NCBI RefSeq assembly: GCF_001293465.1
Contig: NZ_JSYZ01000009.1
Span: 682,794 to 746,793 of the forward strand
DNA from: Pseudomonas asplenii
Lineage (GTDB): Bacteria > Pseudomonadota > Gammaproteobacteria > Pseudomonadales > Pseudomonadaceae
Direction: 5' to 3'
Length of the DNA stretch: 64,000 nucleotides
Position numbers and translations under genes: made by a program. Under the pieces are notes generated by a model, which searched no databases, was not told the DNA's origin, and was given only the letters and a program-made list of their open reading frames with translations. The number at the start of each line of letters is the position of its first letter. Positions within the stretch are counted from its first letter, which is position 1. Positions 1-8,317 of the stretch are shown here, in pieces.

Positions 1-1006
1 GGTGACCATGGATCTGCATCAGGCTTTCGGCAGTTCTCATCAGACTCTCGGCCGCCTGGTACTTCGCCGTGGAACAGGCTATGGAAGCCTCGGCATGATT
101 ACGCTCCAACAGCCCCAACGCCTCGTAGGCCAACCCGCGACAAATGATGGACGACATTTTCATATCCGTAAGGCGCCCCTGAATGTACTGGAATGAACCA
201 ATCATCTGGCCGAATGCCTGGCGCTGCTGGCTTCGGCTCATTGCCAGGCGGATCATACTGTCGATCAGTCCGGCGGCGATGATCCCGTACAACGCCCGCT
301 CGAAGGCAATGATGTCGTAGAGCACGCTCAAACCACCACCGGGCAGACCGACAATGTTGTCAGGCTGCAGGAGCACATCATCAAAATTCAGGTCGGCGGT
401 CGGACTGGTACGAATCCCAAGATTGCGCTCCTCCTCCCCCTGCGTGATGCCGGGTATATCCAGATCCATGAAGAACAGGGTGATGTCGCGCCTGTTACCC
501 AGCGCTGGCACACGCCCCGCCAGCATGCCCATGGTGGCAACAGGTGCGTTGGTAATGTGTTTCTTCTGTCCTGTCAGACGATAACCGCCGCTCTGCTCGA
601 CAGCCGACAACTGCATTTTCGACAGGTCCGAGCCACCCGAGGACTCAGTCATCGCTGTCACCGATATCTCGCCTTTCAGTAGCCTGGGGACCCAACGCTG
701 CACCTGCTGCGGGCTACCGTAGCGGCACAGCAGGCGCAACGACCCCATGTGCCCGAGCACAGTGATGAGGAACCCCAGGTCCTCACACTCCCTGGCAACC
801 TGGTCCAGGCACTCGGCACATTCGATCCAGCTACCCCCCAACCCACCCTGTCCGACCCCGACCGGTACTTTCCACATTCCCAGTTCGGCCATCATCCGCC
901 AACTGCGCCGATCCAGCGTCGCTTCAGCGTCATGGCACAAACTTGCTTCTGCAACCCTGCAACCCACCACCCGGAATAGCGTTGGGTCAATGACTGTCGT
1001 TTTCAT
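1..1006 (-). CDS. Acyl-CoA dehydrogenase family protein (C-terminus cut off by window edge)
   Basis: Partial gene read on the minus strand from ATG (MKTTVIDPTLFRV), open to the window edge (335 codons visible). An AGGGAG ribosome site precedes the ATG. Flavin/substrate-domain motifs of the family are visible: TAMTESSGGSDLSKM, then KKHITNAPVA, then FERALYG, whose Glu occupies the catalytic-base position of the isovaleryl-CoA/prolyl-carrier-protein dehydrogenase subgroup. The visible C-terminal part (SRSQQRQAFGQMIGSFQYIQ) is the usual helical domain. Family members oxidise an acyl thioester at the alpha-beta bond using FAD. The substrate cannot be told. Codons are less strictly GC-ending than in the core genes nearby, so it may belong to an accessory (perhaps biosynthetic) cluster lying outside the window. 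Confidence 0.85.
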   Translation of the reverse strand, partial: MKTTVIDPTLFRVVGCRVAEASLCHDAEATLDRRSWRMMAELGMWKVPVGVGQGGLGGSWIECAECLDQVARECEDLGFLITVLGHMGSLRLLCRYGSPQQVQRWVPRLLKGEISVTAMTESSGGSDLSKMQLSAVEQSGGYRLTGQKKHITNAPVATMGMLAGRVPALGNRRDITLFFMDLDIPGITQGEEERNLGIRTSPTADLNFDDVLLQPDNIVGLPGGGLSVLYDIIAFERALYGIIAAGLIDSMIRLAMSRSQQRQAFGQMIGSFQYIQGRLTDMKMSSIICRGLAYEALGLLERNHAEASIACSTAKYQAAESLMRTAESLMQIHGH

Positions 1007-1101
1007 GGAATACTCCCTTGCCTGCACTGGAGTGCTTTTTATGGACGCAATGCCCAGCCCTGCCCAACGAGTTCCAGCAATACCCCCGATAACGGCGGTC
1101 A

Positions 1102-1161
1102 ATGCCCCGAACCATCCAGCGCAGGCTGCAGGAGGAAGGATTGAACCTGTATCGATCCGAC
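1102..1161 (+). pseudogene. Possible AraC-type helix-turn-helix remnant
   Basis: This short stretch encodes MPRTIQRRLQEEGLNLYRSD, which closely resembles the second-helix signature of AraC-family DNA-binding domains (compare the intact AraC-type gene at 34.7 kb, which has TLRRHLREEGTRFQ). An in-frame stop lies four codons upstream, and the following residues do not continue the family pattern. It sits in the 198 bp between the acyl-CoA dehydrogenase and the sugar dehydrogenase. It is either the scrap of a decayed regulator or a chance match. Confidence 0.25.
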
Positions 1162-1204
1162 CTCTCTATTGCTGGGCAAACACAAGCATCAATGGAGATT
1201 CAAC

Positions 1205-2521
1205 ATGTTCCAGCAGAAACACGCGCTGATCATTCTGCTCGCCAGCGGATTGGCTGCTTGTGGCGAAAGTTCCAGCCTGTCGGTAGCCGACGGCACCGGC
1301 CCTTCGCCCAAGCTTCCGGAACCGAACAAGACCCTGATTCCCACCGTCAACATCGCCCCGGCCATCGGCTGGCCCGAAGGCGCGCGGCCCCTGACGGCGG
1401 CGGGCACCCAGGTCAATGCATTTGCCGAAAACCTCGACCATCCACGCTGGCTGTATGTACTGCCCAACGGCGATGTACTGGTCGCCGAGACCAATGCCCC
1501 CGACAGGCCCGATGACAACCAGGGCATCCGCGGCTGGGTGGCCGGCAAGGTCATGGACCGCGCCGGAGCCGGCGTGCCCAGCGCCAATCGCATCACGCTG
1601 TTGCGCGACGCCAATCACGATGGGGTCGCGGAAACGCGCACGACCTTCATCGAAGGCCTCAACTCGCCGTTCGGCATGACGCTGGTGGGCAAGGACCTGT
1701 ACGTGGCCGACACCGACGCCCTGTTGCGCTTCCACTACGAGGAAGGTGACATCACGCTCAAGGCCAAGCCTCAGAAGGTCGTCGACCTGCCCGGCGGCAC
1801 ACTCAATCACCACTGGACCAAGAACGTCATCGCCAGCCGGGATGGCAGCAAGCTCTACGTCACGGTCGGTTCCAACAGCAACGTCGGCGAAAACGGCCTG
1901 GACAAGGAACAGGGCCGTGCGGCGATCTGGGAGGTCGACCCGGCGAACGGCAACCACCGGATCTTCGCCTCCGGCCTGCGCAACCCCAATGGCCTGGCCT
2001 GGGAACCCCAGAGTGGCGCGCTGTGGACGGCGGTCAACGAACGGGACGCGATTGGCAGCGACCTAGTGCCGGACTACATCACTTCGGTGAAGGATGGCGC
2101 CTTCTACGGCTGGCCCTACAGCTATTACGGGCAGCACGTGGATGTCCGGGTGTCGCCTTCGGATCCGGCCATGGTTGCCAAGGCCATCGCCCCCGACTAT
2201 GCCGTCGGCCCCCACACCGCCGCCCTCGGGCTGACATTTGCCCAGGGCAGCAGGCTGCCAGCGCCTTTCACCCAGGGTGCGTTCATCGGCCAGCATGGTT
2301 CGTGGAACCGCAAACCCCACAGCGGCTACAAGGTGATCTTCGTCCCCTTCGCCGACGGCAAGCCGAATGGTCAGCCGGTGGACGTGCTGAGCGGTTTTCT
2401 CGACAAGGAGGAAAACGCCATGGGCCGGCCCGTGGGCGTGGCGATCGATCGCCAGGGCGACCTGCTGGTGGCAGACGACGTCGGCAACAAGGTCTGGCGT
2501 GTTTCACCGGCCAGGCAGTAA
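1205..2521 (+). CDS. PQQ-dependent sugar dehydrogenase / sorbosone dehydrogenase family lipoprotein
   Basis: A 438-residue protein starting at the ATG that has GGAG seven bases upstream; an in-frame TTG 36 bases earlier lacks such a site. The N-terminus is a lipoprotein signal, MFQQKHALIILLASGLAAC, with lipobox LAAC and Cys19 as the lipidation site. The mature part shows beta-propeller features of soluble glucose/sorbosone dehydrogenases: GDVLVAETN near the start, the SPFGMTL blade, VTVGSNSNVGE, ASGLRNPNGLAWEP, and GVAIDRQGDLLVADD at the end. By family it would oxidise an aldose or ketose in the periplasm with PQQ as cofactor, but many members are untested. It converges on the O-methyltransferase gene with only nine bases between stops. 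Confidence 0.85.
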   Translation: MFQQKHALIILLASGLAACGESSSLSVADGTGPSPKLPEPNKTLIPTVNIAPAIGWPEGARPLTAAGTQVNAFAENLDHPRWLYVLPNGDVLVAETNAPDRPDDNQGIRGWVAGKVMDRAGAGVPSANRITLLRDANHDGVAETRTTFIEGLNSPFGMTLVGKDLYVADTDALLRFHYEEGDITLKAKPQKVVDLPGGTLNHHWTKNVIASRDGSKLYVTVGSNSNVGENGLDKEQGRAAIWEVDPANGNHRIFASGLRNPNGLAWEPQSGALWTAVNERDAIGSDLVPDYITSVKDGAFYGWPYSYYGQHVDVRVSPSDPAMVAKAIAPDYAVGPHTAALGLTFAQGSRLPAPFTQGAFIGQHGSWNRKPHSGYKVIFVPFADGKPNGQPVDVLSGFLDKEENAMGRPVGVAIDRQGDLLVADDVGNKVWRVSPARQ

Positions 2522-2530
2522 CAGCCCGCG

Positions 2531-3193
2531 CTAACGCTTGCGACAGAGCGTCAGGCCATCGCCCAGGGGCAGCAGTGACAGGTCGACCCGCGCGTCATCC
2601 TTCAAGGCCCGGTTAAGGGCCTGGATGGCCCGGGTGTCCTCGCTCTGGGCCTGCGCCTCCAGGACCCGTCCGCTCCACAGGGTGTTGTCGAAAATCGCCA
2701 GACCACCGACCCGCAGCAGACGCAGGGCGCTCTCCAGGTAATGCGGATAATTGGCCTTGTCGGCGTCGATGAAGATCAGGTCGAAGGATTCGCCCTGCCC
2801 CTGGCGCTCCAGTTCGGCCAGGGTGTCGAGGGCCGGCGCCAGACGCAGTTCGATGCGCGAGGCCAGGCCGGCCTCGCGCCAGTAACGCCGTGCCGTGGCG
2901 TTGTAGTCGCCGGGAATGTCGCAACACAGCAGCGAACCGTCTTGCGGCAACGCCGAGGCCATACACAAGGCGCTGTAGCCGGTGAAGGTACCGACTTCGA
3001 GCAGGCGTCGGGCGCCGGTCAGGCTGACCAGCAAGGCGAGGAACTGGCCCTGCTCGGGCGCCACCTGCCAGCGCGCCATGGGCAGCGCCTGGGTTTCCTC
3101 GCGCAGACGGCGCAGCAGCGGCGTCTCGCGCAGGGAGACCTCCAGCAGGTAGCGGTAGAGCGCATCGTCGAGCTGCAGGGTGCGGGCGGTCAT
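2531..3193 (-). CDS. Class I SAM-dependent O-methyltransferase (COMT/CCoAOMT-like)
   Basis: 220 residues. The SAM-binding glycine loop is visible as LLEVGTFTGYSALCMA (about residue 65). The acidic motif FDLIFIDADKANYPHY (about residue 137) supplies the metal-binding Asp residues typical of the small Mg-dependent O-methyltransferases. FDNTLWSGRV follows as the third conserved block. It is cytosolic with no signal peptide. The gene lies 27 bases downstream of an NlpC/P60 gene in the same direction, probably co-transcribed by chance of position. The methyl acceptor is unknown; catechols and other small phenols are usual for the family. Confidence 0.9.
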   Translation of the reverse strand: MTARTLQLDDALYRYLLEVSLRETPLLRRLREETQALPMARWQVAPEQGQFLALLVSLTGARRLLEVGTFTGYSALCMASALPQDGSLLCCDIPGDYNATARRYWREAGLASRIELRLAPALDTLAELERQGQGESFDLIFIDADKANYPHYLESALRLLRVGGLAIFDNTLWSGRVLEAQAQSEDTRAIQALNRALKDDARVDLSLLPLGDGLTLCRKR

Positions 3194-3220
3194 GACAACC
3201 TCACGCCAGCCGGTGGATGG

Positions 3221-3757
3221 TTACGGAATCCGCGCCAGATGCTCGGCCGGCAGGACCCGCTTGGCATTGAGGTAGGCACGCTGCCAATAGGCCTTGGACA
3301 GGCTGTCCAGCTTGACCGTTCCGCCGGTGGCCGGGGCGTGGACGAAACGCCCCTCACCCACGTAGATCCCCGCATGGCTGACCTGGGAGCCGCCGTTGGT
3401 GGCGAAAAAGATCAGGTCGCCGGTCTGCAAGGCAGACTGTGGCACGTTCGGCGCACGCATCACGATCATTTCGCGGGTCGAACGCGGCAGGTTGATACCT
3501 GCCATATCGCGGTAGACGTAGCTGATCAGCCCGCTGCAATCAAAACCGGAGTCCGGGGTATTGCCGCCCCAGCGATAGGGCGTCCCGACCAGACCCAGCG
3601 CCCGGAACAGCACGTCTTCGGCTTCCGGCGAGGTAGGCTGGGGCGAGGCGAACACCACGGGACGGGCCACCGGGGCCGGAGGGGGTGGCGGATGACTGGC
3701 ACAGGCACCGAGCAATGCGGTGAGGGCAACGAGGGCGATGCGGGCCGAGATCGACAT
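3221..3757 (-). CDS. NlpC/P60 family endopeptidase lipoprotein (first of a tandem pair)
   Basis: 178 residues from the ATG giving MSISARIALVALTALLGAC, a lipoprotein signal with Cys19; AGGA lies nine bases upstream. An upstream in-frame extension is not supported. A Pro-rich linker (SHPPPPPAPVARP) leads into the NlpC/P60 domain. The catalytic Cys is in DSGFDCSGLISYVY and the His in SQVSHAGIYVGEGRFVHA. The family cleaves gamma-D-Glu-meso-DAP peptide bonds in peptidoglycan (compare E. coli MepS). It is followed leftward by the O-methyltransferase and preceded by a paralogue, separated by a terminator. Confidence 0.92.
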   Translation of the reverse strand: MSISARIALVALTALLGACASHPPPPPAPVARPVVFASPQPTSPEAEDVLFRALGLVGTPYRWGGNTPDSGFDCSGLISYVYRDMAGINLPRSTREMIVMRAPNVPQSALQTGDLIFFATNGGSQVSHAGIYVGEGRFVHAPATGGTVKLDSLSKAYWQRAYLNAKRVLPAEHLARIP

Positions 3758-3806
3758 ATGCAGAAATCCTGACTGAATGTGGCTTGCTCTGCCGTGGCGT
3801 AGAGAA

Positions 3807-3837
3807 ATCAAAACCGCGCAGGCATAGCTTGCGCGGT
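3807..3837 (-). terminator. Rho-independent terminator of the second NlpC/P60 gene
   Basis: Perfect 8-bp stem ACCGCGCA/TGCGCGGT with a nine-base loop (3813-3837). Read on the minus strand it is followed by TTTTGATTTC. It lies between the two leftward NlpC/P60 genes and ends the upstream one. Confidence 0.7.
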
Positions 3838-3990
3838 CAGGTACTCAGCAATAAGTCAGGATTCTAGCGGTTACGCGCCAAACTTCAAGTATCACTTTAA
3901 CTTCGAACGTTTTTTGTACAGCGCAGCTGCCAGTGAAGCTTAGCAGCTTGCACGCCAGCCGTGACTGGCGGCACTGAAACGTCCGACGCT

Positions 3991-4626
3991 TTACTTGTTG
4001 CTGGCTGTGACCGTGGTTGGAGCCATCGCCAGGGCGCGCTTGGCTTCAATGAAGGTCTTGCTCCAGTAGCTGTCGCCCAGGCTGTCCACCCGCACGCCAC
4101 CACTGCGACGGCTGCTGGAGTGGATGAACTGGTCATCGCCCAGGTAAATGCCGGCGTGGCTGACACGACCGCGGCGACCGTTGGTGGCAAAGAACAGCAG
4201 GTCACCCGGCTTAAGCTTGTTGCGGGCCACCAGCGGCGCCTTCACGTTGATCATCTCGCGCGTGGAGCGCGGCAGGTCCAGGCCTGCTTCCTCACGGAAC
4301 AGATAACCGATGAAGCCGCTGCAATCAAAGCCGGAAGTCTCGCTGGTACCGCCGAAACGATAGCGGGTACCGATCAGCGACATGCCGCGCTCGAGAATGC
4401 TGTCGGCCAGTACAGGCAACTGGTAAGGCTTGCTGTCGGAGAACTCGGCGAGTTCCCTTTCAGTAGCCAGTTCATCATCCAGCACTGTGGAGGATTTGAC
4501 GCCAGAAACCGAAGCGGCCCTGGCCGAATTATCTACCTGCTGTTGCGAAACTGGCGTATGCGCCGCGCAACCAAAAAGCAAGGTAACGAGTGCGAGAGGC
4601 ACGAGGGGTGCGAAGCGATTTAGCAT
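3991..4626 (-). CDS. NlpC/P60 family peptidoglycan endopeptidase lipoprotein (MepS/Spr-like)
   Basis: 211 residues from ATG (MLNRFAPLVPLALVTLLFGC, lipobox with Cys20); a GTG two codons earlier is also possible. The linker contains VDNSARAASVSG and an acidic helix. The catalytic domain shows ETSGFDCSGFIGYLFREE with the nucleophile Cys, and GRVSHAGIYLGDDQFIHSSS with the catalytic His. This is the closer match to MepS, which cuts cross-links to let the sacculus grow. The two tandem paralogues share FDCSG, the LPRSTREM block and SHAGIY, and probably arose by duplication. Confidence 0.92.
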   Translation of the reverse strand: MLNRFAPLVPLALVTLLFGCAAHTPVSQQQVDNSARAASVSGVKSSTVLDDELATERELAEFSDSKPYQLPVLADSILERGMSLIGTRYRFGGTSETSGFDCSGFIGYLFREEAGLDLPRSTREMINVKAPLVARNKLKPGDLLFFATNGRRGRVSHAGIYLGDDQFIHSSSRRSGGVRVDSLGDSYWSKTFIEAKRALAMAPTTVTASNK

Positions 4627-4828
4627 GGGCACGACCGTGGCTGAGTTTGTTAGAAGGTGTGACTATGCCTTCTATCACCCTCATTTGCAAATTTTATCAG
4701 GCAAAATGTGACTCGGTTGTATCTTGAAAACATCTAAGGGCTTAATACCCGAACGTCTTTCAAGCGCCTGAAAATTGACTTCAGCGCGGTTTTTTTCGTG
4801 TCTGTAATTTGACGAAAAGCCCTGAAAC

Positions 4829-4850
4829 CCCCGATAACCGGGGACTTTGC
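4829..4850 (-). terminator. Weak hairpin after hda
   Basis: CCCCG-ATAAC-CGGGG (4829-4843) lies just beyond the hda stop on the minus strand. It is followed at a distance by T-rich sequence (GTTTCAGGGCTTTT) rather than an immediate T-run, so it is a modest terminator candidate. Confidence 0.4.
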
Positions 4851-4857
4851 CGGTGCG

Positions 4858-5562
4858 TTACCAGCCCAGGGTTTCCTTCAGGAACGGGATGGTCAGCTTG
4901 CGCTGGGCCTGCAGGGAAGCCTGATCGAGACGCTCGAGCAACTCGAACAACGCACTCATGCTGCGAGTACCACGAGTCAGGATGAAATGTCCTACTTCAT
5001 CGGTCAGGTGCAGCCCACGCCTTGAAGCACGCAGTTGCAAAGCACGCAGTTTGTCTTCGTCGGAAAGCGGGCGCATCTGGAAAATCAGCGCCAGGGTCAG
5101 CCGCGACTTGAGGTCGGCCAGCTTCACCGGCAGCTCACGGGGCGAGGTCGATGCAGCGATCAGCAGGCGCCGACCACTGTCACGCAAACGGTTGAACAGG
5201 TGAAACAGCGCCTCTTCCCAGTCGGCCCGGCCGGCGATCACCTGCAGGTCATCCAGGCAGACCAGCTCGTACTGTTCGAGGTTATCCAGCAGCTCGACCC
5301 CACGGTCCATCAACTCGGCCAGCGGCAGGTACACCGCCGGCTCACCCAACTGCTCGAAACGCAGGCACGCGGCCTGTAACAGGTGGGTACGCCCCACGCC
5401 GTGCTTGCCCCACAGATAGATCAGGCTTTCCGTCCACCCGGCGTCGGCTTCGCATAGCCGCTCGACATAGCCGAGTGCAGCGGCATTGGCGCCTGGGTAG
5501 TAGTTGATGAAGGTAGCGTCATCCCGTAGACGCACACCTAGGGGCAGCTGAATCGGTTTCAT
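4858..5562 (-). CDS. hda: DnaA regulatory inactivator Hda
   Basis: 234 residues from MKPIQLPLGVRL, the conserved Hda N-terminus with the clamp-binding QLPL motif. An upstream in-frame extension lacks family features. The DnaA-like AAA+ core shows the P-loop LWGKHGVGRTHLLQA (Arg replaces the usual Lys of GKT) and Walker B LVCLDDLQ. The box VII region is LKSRLTLALIFQMRPLSDEDK. Hda works with the DNA-loaded beta clamp to stimulate ATP hydrolysis by DnaA and prevent re-initiation. The gene stands alone leftward, 234 bases from perM. Confidence 0.96.
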   Translation of the reverse strand: MKPIQLPLGVRLRDDATFINYYPGANAAALGYVERLCEADAGWTESLIYLWGKHGVGRTHLLQAACLRFEQLGEPAVYLPLAELMDRGVELLDNLEQYELVCLDDLQVIAGRADWEEALFHLFNRLRDSGRRLLIAASTSPRELPVKLADLKSRLTLALIFQMRPLSDEDKLRALQLRASRRGLHLTDEVGHFILTRGTRSMSALFELLERLDQASLQAQRKLTIPFLKETLGW

Positions 5563-5796
5563 GCTGACTGAACAGTTCCCGGGAACCGTTAGTGGCCTCT
5601 GTGTAAAGTCTGCAAAGTTTATACCCGTGACGCCGGGCGCACAATGCAACAGACCACAAGCAAAATCAAAGGTTTGCGTTAACCAAAGGAAAGCATCGTC
5701 AAAACTTGCACAGCCCCTGCAGGAACCGACTTGCGGACAGCACACTCAAAACGCCGCCCGCCGGCCGACCATTCCTACAGAAGGCGGCATCAGAGA

Positions 5797-6861
5797 TCAG
5801 GATCCTCCTGAGCCATACATGTCCGATTCCTTGTACAGATCATGGACATGCCGCACCAGCACCATGATCACCGCCGCCACCGGCAACGCCAGCAGCACCC
5901 CGGTGAAACCGAACAGTTCGCCGCCGGCGAGAATCGCAAAGATCACCGCCACCGGATGCAGGCCGATGCGATCCCCCACCAGCAGCGGCGTCAGCACCAT
6001 ACCCTCAAGGGCCTGGCCGACCATGAACACCGCGACGATGCCGATCATCGGGTACAACTCGCCGCCGAACTGAAACAACCCGGCGGTGATCGCCGCGCCA
6101 ATCCCGATGACGAAGCCCATATAGGGCACGATGGCCGCCAGCCCCGCCAACAGGCCGATCAACAACCCCAGCTCCAGGCCGACCAGCATCAGGCCACCGG
6201 CATAGATGCCGCCGAGCGCCAGCATCACCAGCAACTGCCCGCGCACGAAGGCGCCGAGCACGTCGTGGCATTCACCGGCCAGGGCGACGATGCGACCTTC
6301 CTGCTGGCGCGGCAGCAGGCTGCGGATCTTCGCCATCATCAGGTCCCAGTCCCGCAGCAGGTAGAAGCTCACCACCGGGATCAACACCAGGTTGGCCAGC
6401 CAGCCCATCAGTGCCAGGCCCGACGCGGTGGCCTGGGACAGCACCACACCGACGATATCGGTGGTCTGCCCCATGTGCTCGCTGATGGCGGCCTTGACCT
6501 TGTCGAACTTCCAGAAGCCGTCCGCCAGGCCGAACTTTTGCTGCGCCCAGGGCATCGCGGTGTGCTGCAGCCAGTCGAGCACCTGCGGCGCCAGCTCATA
6601 GAGCCGCACCAACTGCTTGGCCAGCATCGGCACCAGCACCAGCAGCAAGGTCATCAGGATCAGGGTGAACAGGGCAAACACCGTGACCACGCCCCAGGTC
6701 CGCGACAGGCCGAACTTCTCCAGCCGGTCGACCACCGGGTCGAACAGGTAGGCCAGCAGGATACCCACCAGGAACGGCGACAGGATCGGGTGCAGCAGAT
6801 ACACCAGCAAACACAGCCCAAATGCCGCGCCCAGCCAGATCCATCGGCGAATGTCAGTCAT
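5797..6861 (-). CDS. perM: AI-2E family transporter (PerM-like inner-membrane protein)
   Basis: 354 residues with about eight predicted membrane segments. The first pair is IWLGAAFGLCLLVYLLHPILSPFLVGILLAYLFDP; the others cluster at 60-80, 145-170 and 200-330. GDRIGLHPVAVIFAILAGGELFGFTGVLLALPVAAV is the conserved C-terminal signature of the AI-2E exporter/PerM family. Some members export AI-2, others act as Na+/H+ antiporters; the role here is unassigned. It is 36 bases downstream of the DUF2066 gene, so probably in one transcript with it. Confidence 0.88.
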   Translation of the reverse strand: MTDIRRWIWLGAAFGLCLLVYLLHPILSPFLVGILLAYLFDPVVDRLEKFGLSRTWGVVTVFALFTLILMTLLLVLVPMLAKQLVRLYELAPQVLDWLQHTAMPWAQQKFGLADGFWKFDKVKAAISEHMGQTTDIVGVVLSQATASGLALMGWLANLVLIPVVSFYLLRDWDLMMAKIRSLLPRQQEGRIVALAGECHDVLGAFVRGQLLVMLALGGIYAGGLMLVGLELGLLIGLLAGLAAIVPYMGFVIGIGAAITAGLFQFGGELYPMIGIVAVFMVGQALEGMVLTPLLVGDRIGLHPVAVIFAILAGGELFGFTGVLLALPVAAVIMVLVRHVHDLYKESDMYGSGGS

Positions 6862-6897
6862 GGACGATTCCAGCCCTATATATAGAAGAAAAATGAA

Positions 6898-7941
6898 TTA
6901 CCAACGAAAGCGCAGTTGCGGCGTTGCAACCGGAGCCGCATTGGCCGCCGCCGGATCGCTCGCCGCCGGGGCCGGCGCAGGCGCCTCGCCCGCAGGCACT
7001 TCCTGCAACTTCGCCAACCCCAGTTGCGCGCGCAACTGCTCCGCGCTGCCACTGACCTGATAGACGATGCGGTCGCCGTCCACGCTCACCGGCCGACCAC
7101 CGAACGGCTCGAGCAGGCGCTCCAGCGCGCCATAATGCTCCAGGGTCATGCCCTGCACCTCCAGCAACTGCTCCGTGGCCACTCCCGGCTTGACGGCGAA
7201 ACGTGGCGCCAGGCGCTCGCTCACCGCCAGCAGCACGGCATCGGCCAGCGCCGCGGTGTCCGCGCCCTGCACCGTACCCTGCTCCTTCTGGCCGCCCAGC
7301 CACAGGCGCCACTTGGCCTCCCACTGCGCGCCGTTCTGGCGGGCATGTACCGCCAGCAGGGCATCGGCGCCATATCGCTCGGACGCCGCCTGCAACGGCG
7401 TGGCATCCGCCCCCTCGAGATTCTTCGCGGTGGCGACGATCTGCTCTTCCAGGTCAGCCAGCGGCAGGCGCAGTGGCAGGCCGCGATGCTGCGCCGCGCG
7501 ACGCAATGGCTCCGCCGCCGACTGGCCATCACCCACCAGGCTCGAACCCTCGGTGGAATCGTTCAGCCACCAGCCGAGAATCGCGGGGCGATTGCTGCCC
7601 CACAACGACAACCCGGCGCCGCGCAAGGCGCGGTCGGTGCTCACCGGGTCGAAATCCACCTGCAGGCTCTCCGGTGGCCCGGCGTCGTAGCCATACTGGC
7701 TGATGATCTGCTGCGGGTCCTTGCGCACCTCGGCCAACCCCGCGCTCTGCAGCGCCTTGGGGTCACCGGTGAGGCGCAGCACCAGGGTTTCCAGCGCCCG
7801 CTGGGTGGCCTGGTTGCGCTCATCGGGGGACTGGCTGCTGACCGGCTCGCGCACCTGGTACAGCCCATTGAAGGTTTCGGCATGGATCGCCAGGCTCAAC
7901 AACGACAGGCAACCGGCACTCAGTAACTTGAACAGACGCAT
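6898..7941 (-). CDS. DUF2066 domain-containing periplasmic protein
   Basis: 347 residues from MRLFKLLSAGCLSLLSLAIHA, a signal peptide cleaved after AHA-like residues (LAIHA/ETF). An in-frame upstream ATG would spoil the signal, so it was rejected. The mature N-terminus (FNGLYQVREPVSSQSPDERNQATQRALETLVLRLTG) is the DUF2066 core. The C-terminus is rich in Pro/Ala. Function is unknown. Conserved position between purMN and perM/hda is typical of pseudomonads. Confidence 0.85.
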   Translation of the reverse strand: MRLFKLLSAGCLSLLSLAIHAETFNGLYQVREPVSSQSPDERNQATQRALETLVLRLTGDPKALQSAGLAEVRKDPQQIISQYGYDAGPPESLQVDFDPVSTDRALRGAGLSLWGSNRPAILGWWLNDSTEGSSLVGDGQSAAEPLRRAAQHRGLPLRLPLADLEEQIVATAKNLEGADATPLQAASERYGADALLAVHARQNGAQWEAKWRLWLGGQKEQGTVQGADTAALADAVLLAVSERLAPRFAVKPGVATEQLLEVQGMTLEHYGALERLLEPFGGRPVSVDGDRIVYQVSGSAEQLRAQLGLAKLQEVPAGEAPAPAPAASDPAAANAAPVATPQLRFRW

Positions 7942-8317
7942 GGACAATTCCCGACAGGCAGAAAACGGCTTGGAACGACCGCATGAATACAAAGGGACAG
8001 GCGTGTGACCACAGCGCAGTGCCATCATTCATACCATCACGAAAGTTTTTCCGCTGTCATCAAAGACAGCGGTTGATGAGGCTATACCTTATACAGCAGC
8101 GCCCGATGCAGCCAGCGCCGACAGCCACGGATTTTTTCGCCGATATCGCCCTGCCCGTCGGCCCGAGGATGGCCGCTGCTGCTCAAGCCTGATAAAATCG
8201 CGCGCCTTCGCAGACCGGCAATGGCCGGACAACTGAAAAGCCGACTTGCAGTCGGCCTTGCGGTGGTCCCGTCGTTCCCGGTCGATACCCCAAGAATCCC
8301 CCCTATAGGCCTGGATC
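7942..8317. other. Divergent intergenic region upstream of purM
   Basis: 376 bases without a gene. It contains two perfect hairpins: CCGCTGTC-ATCAAA-GACAGCGG (8051-8072), which lacks a following T-run, and GCCGACT-TGC-AGTCGGC (8240-8256), which would lie in the purM leader. A plausible -10 box TAAAAT is at 8193-8198 but its -35 is poor. The region presumably holds the promoters of both purMN and the DUF2066-perM transcript. Confidence 0.5.

Noticed and set aside
8051..8072. Hairpin CCGCTGTC-ATCAAA-GACAGCGG as a terminator
   Set aside because: No T-run follows on either strand and no gene ends there; noted only as structure in the purM upstream region.
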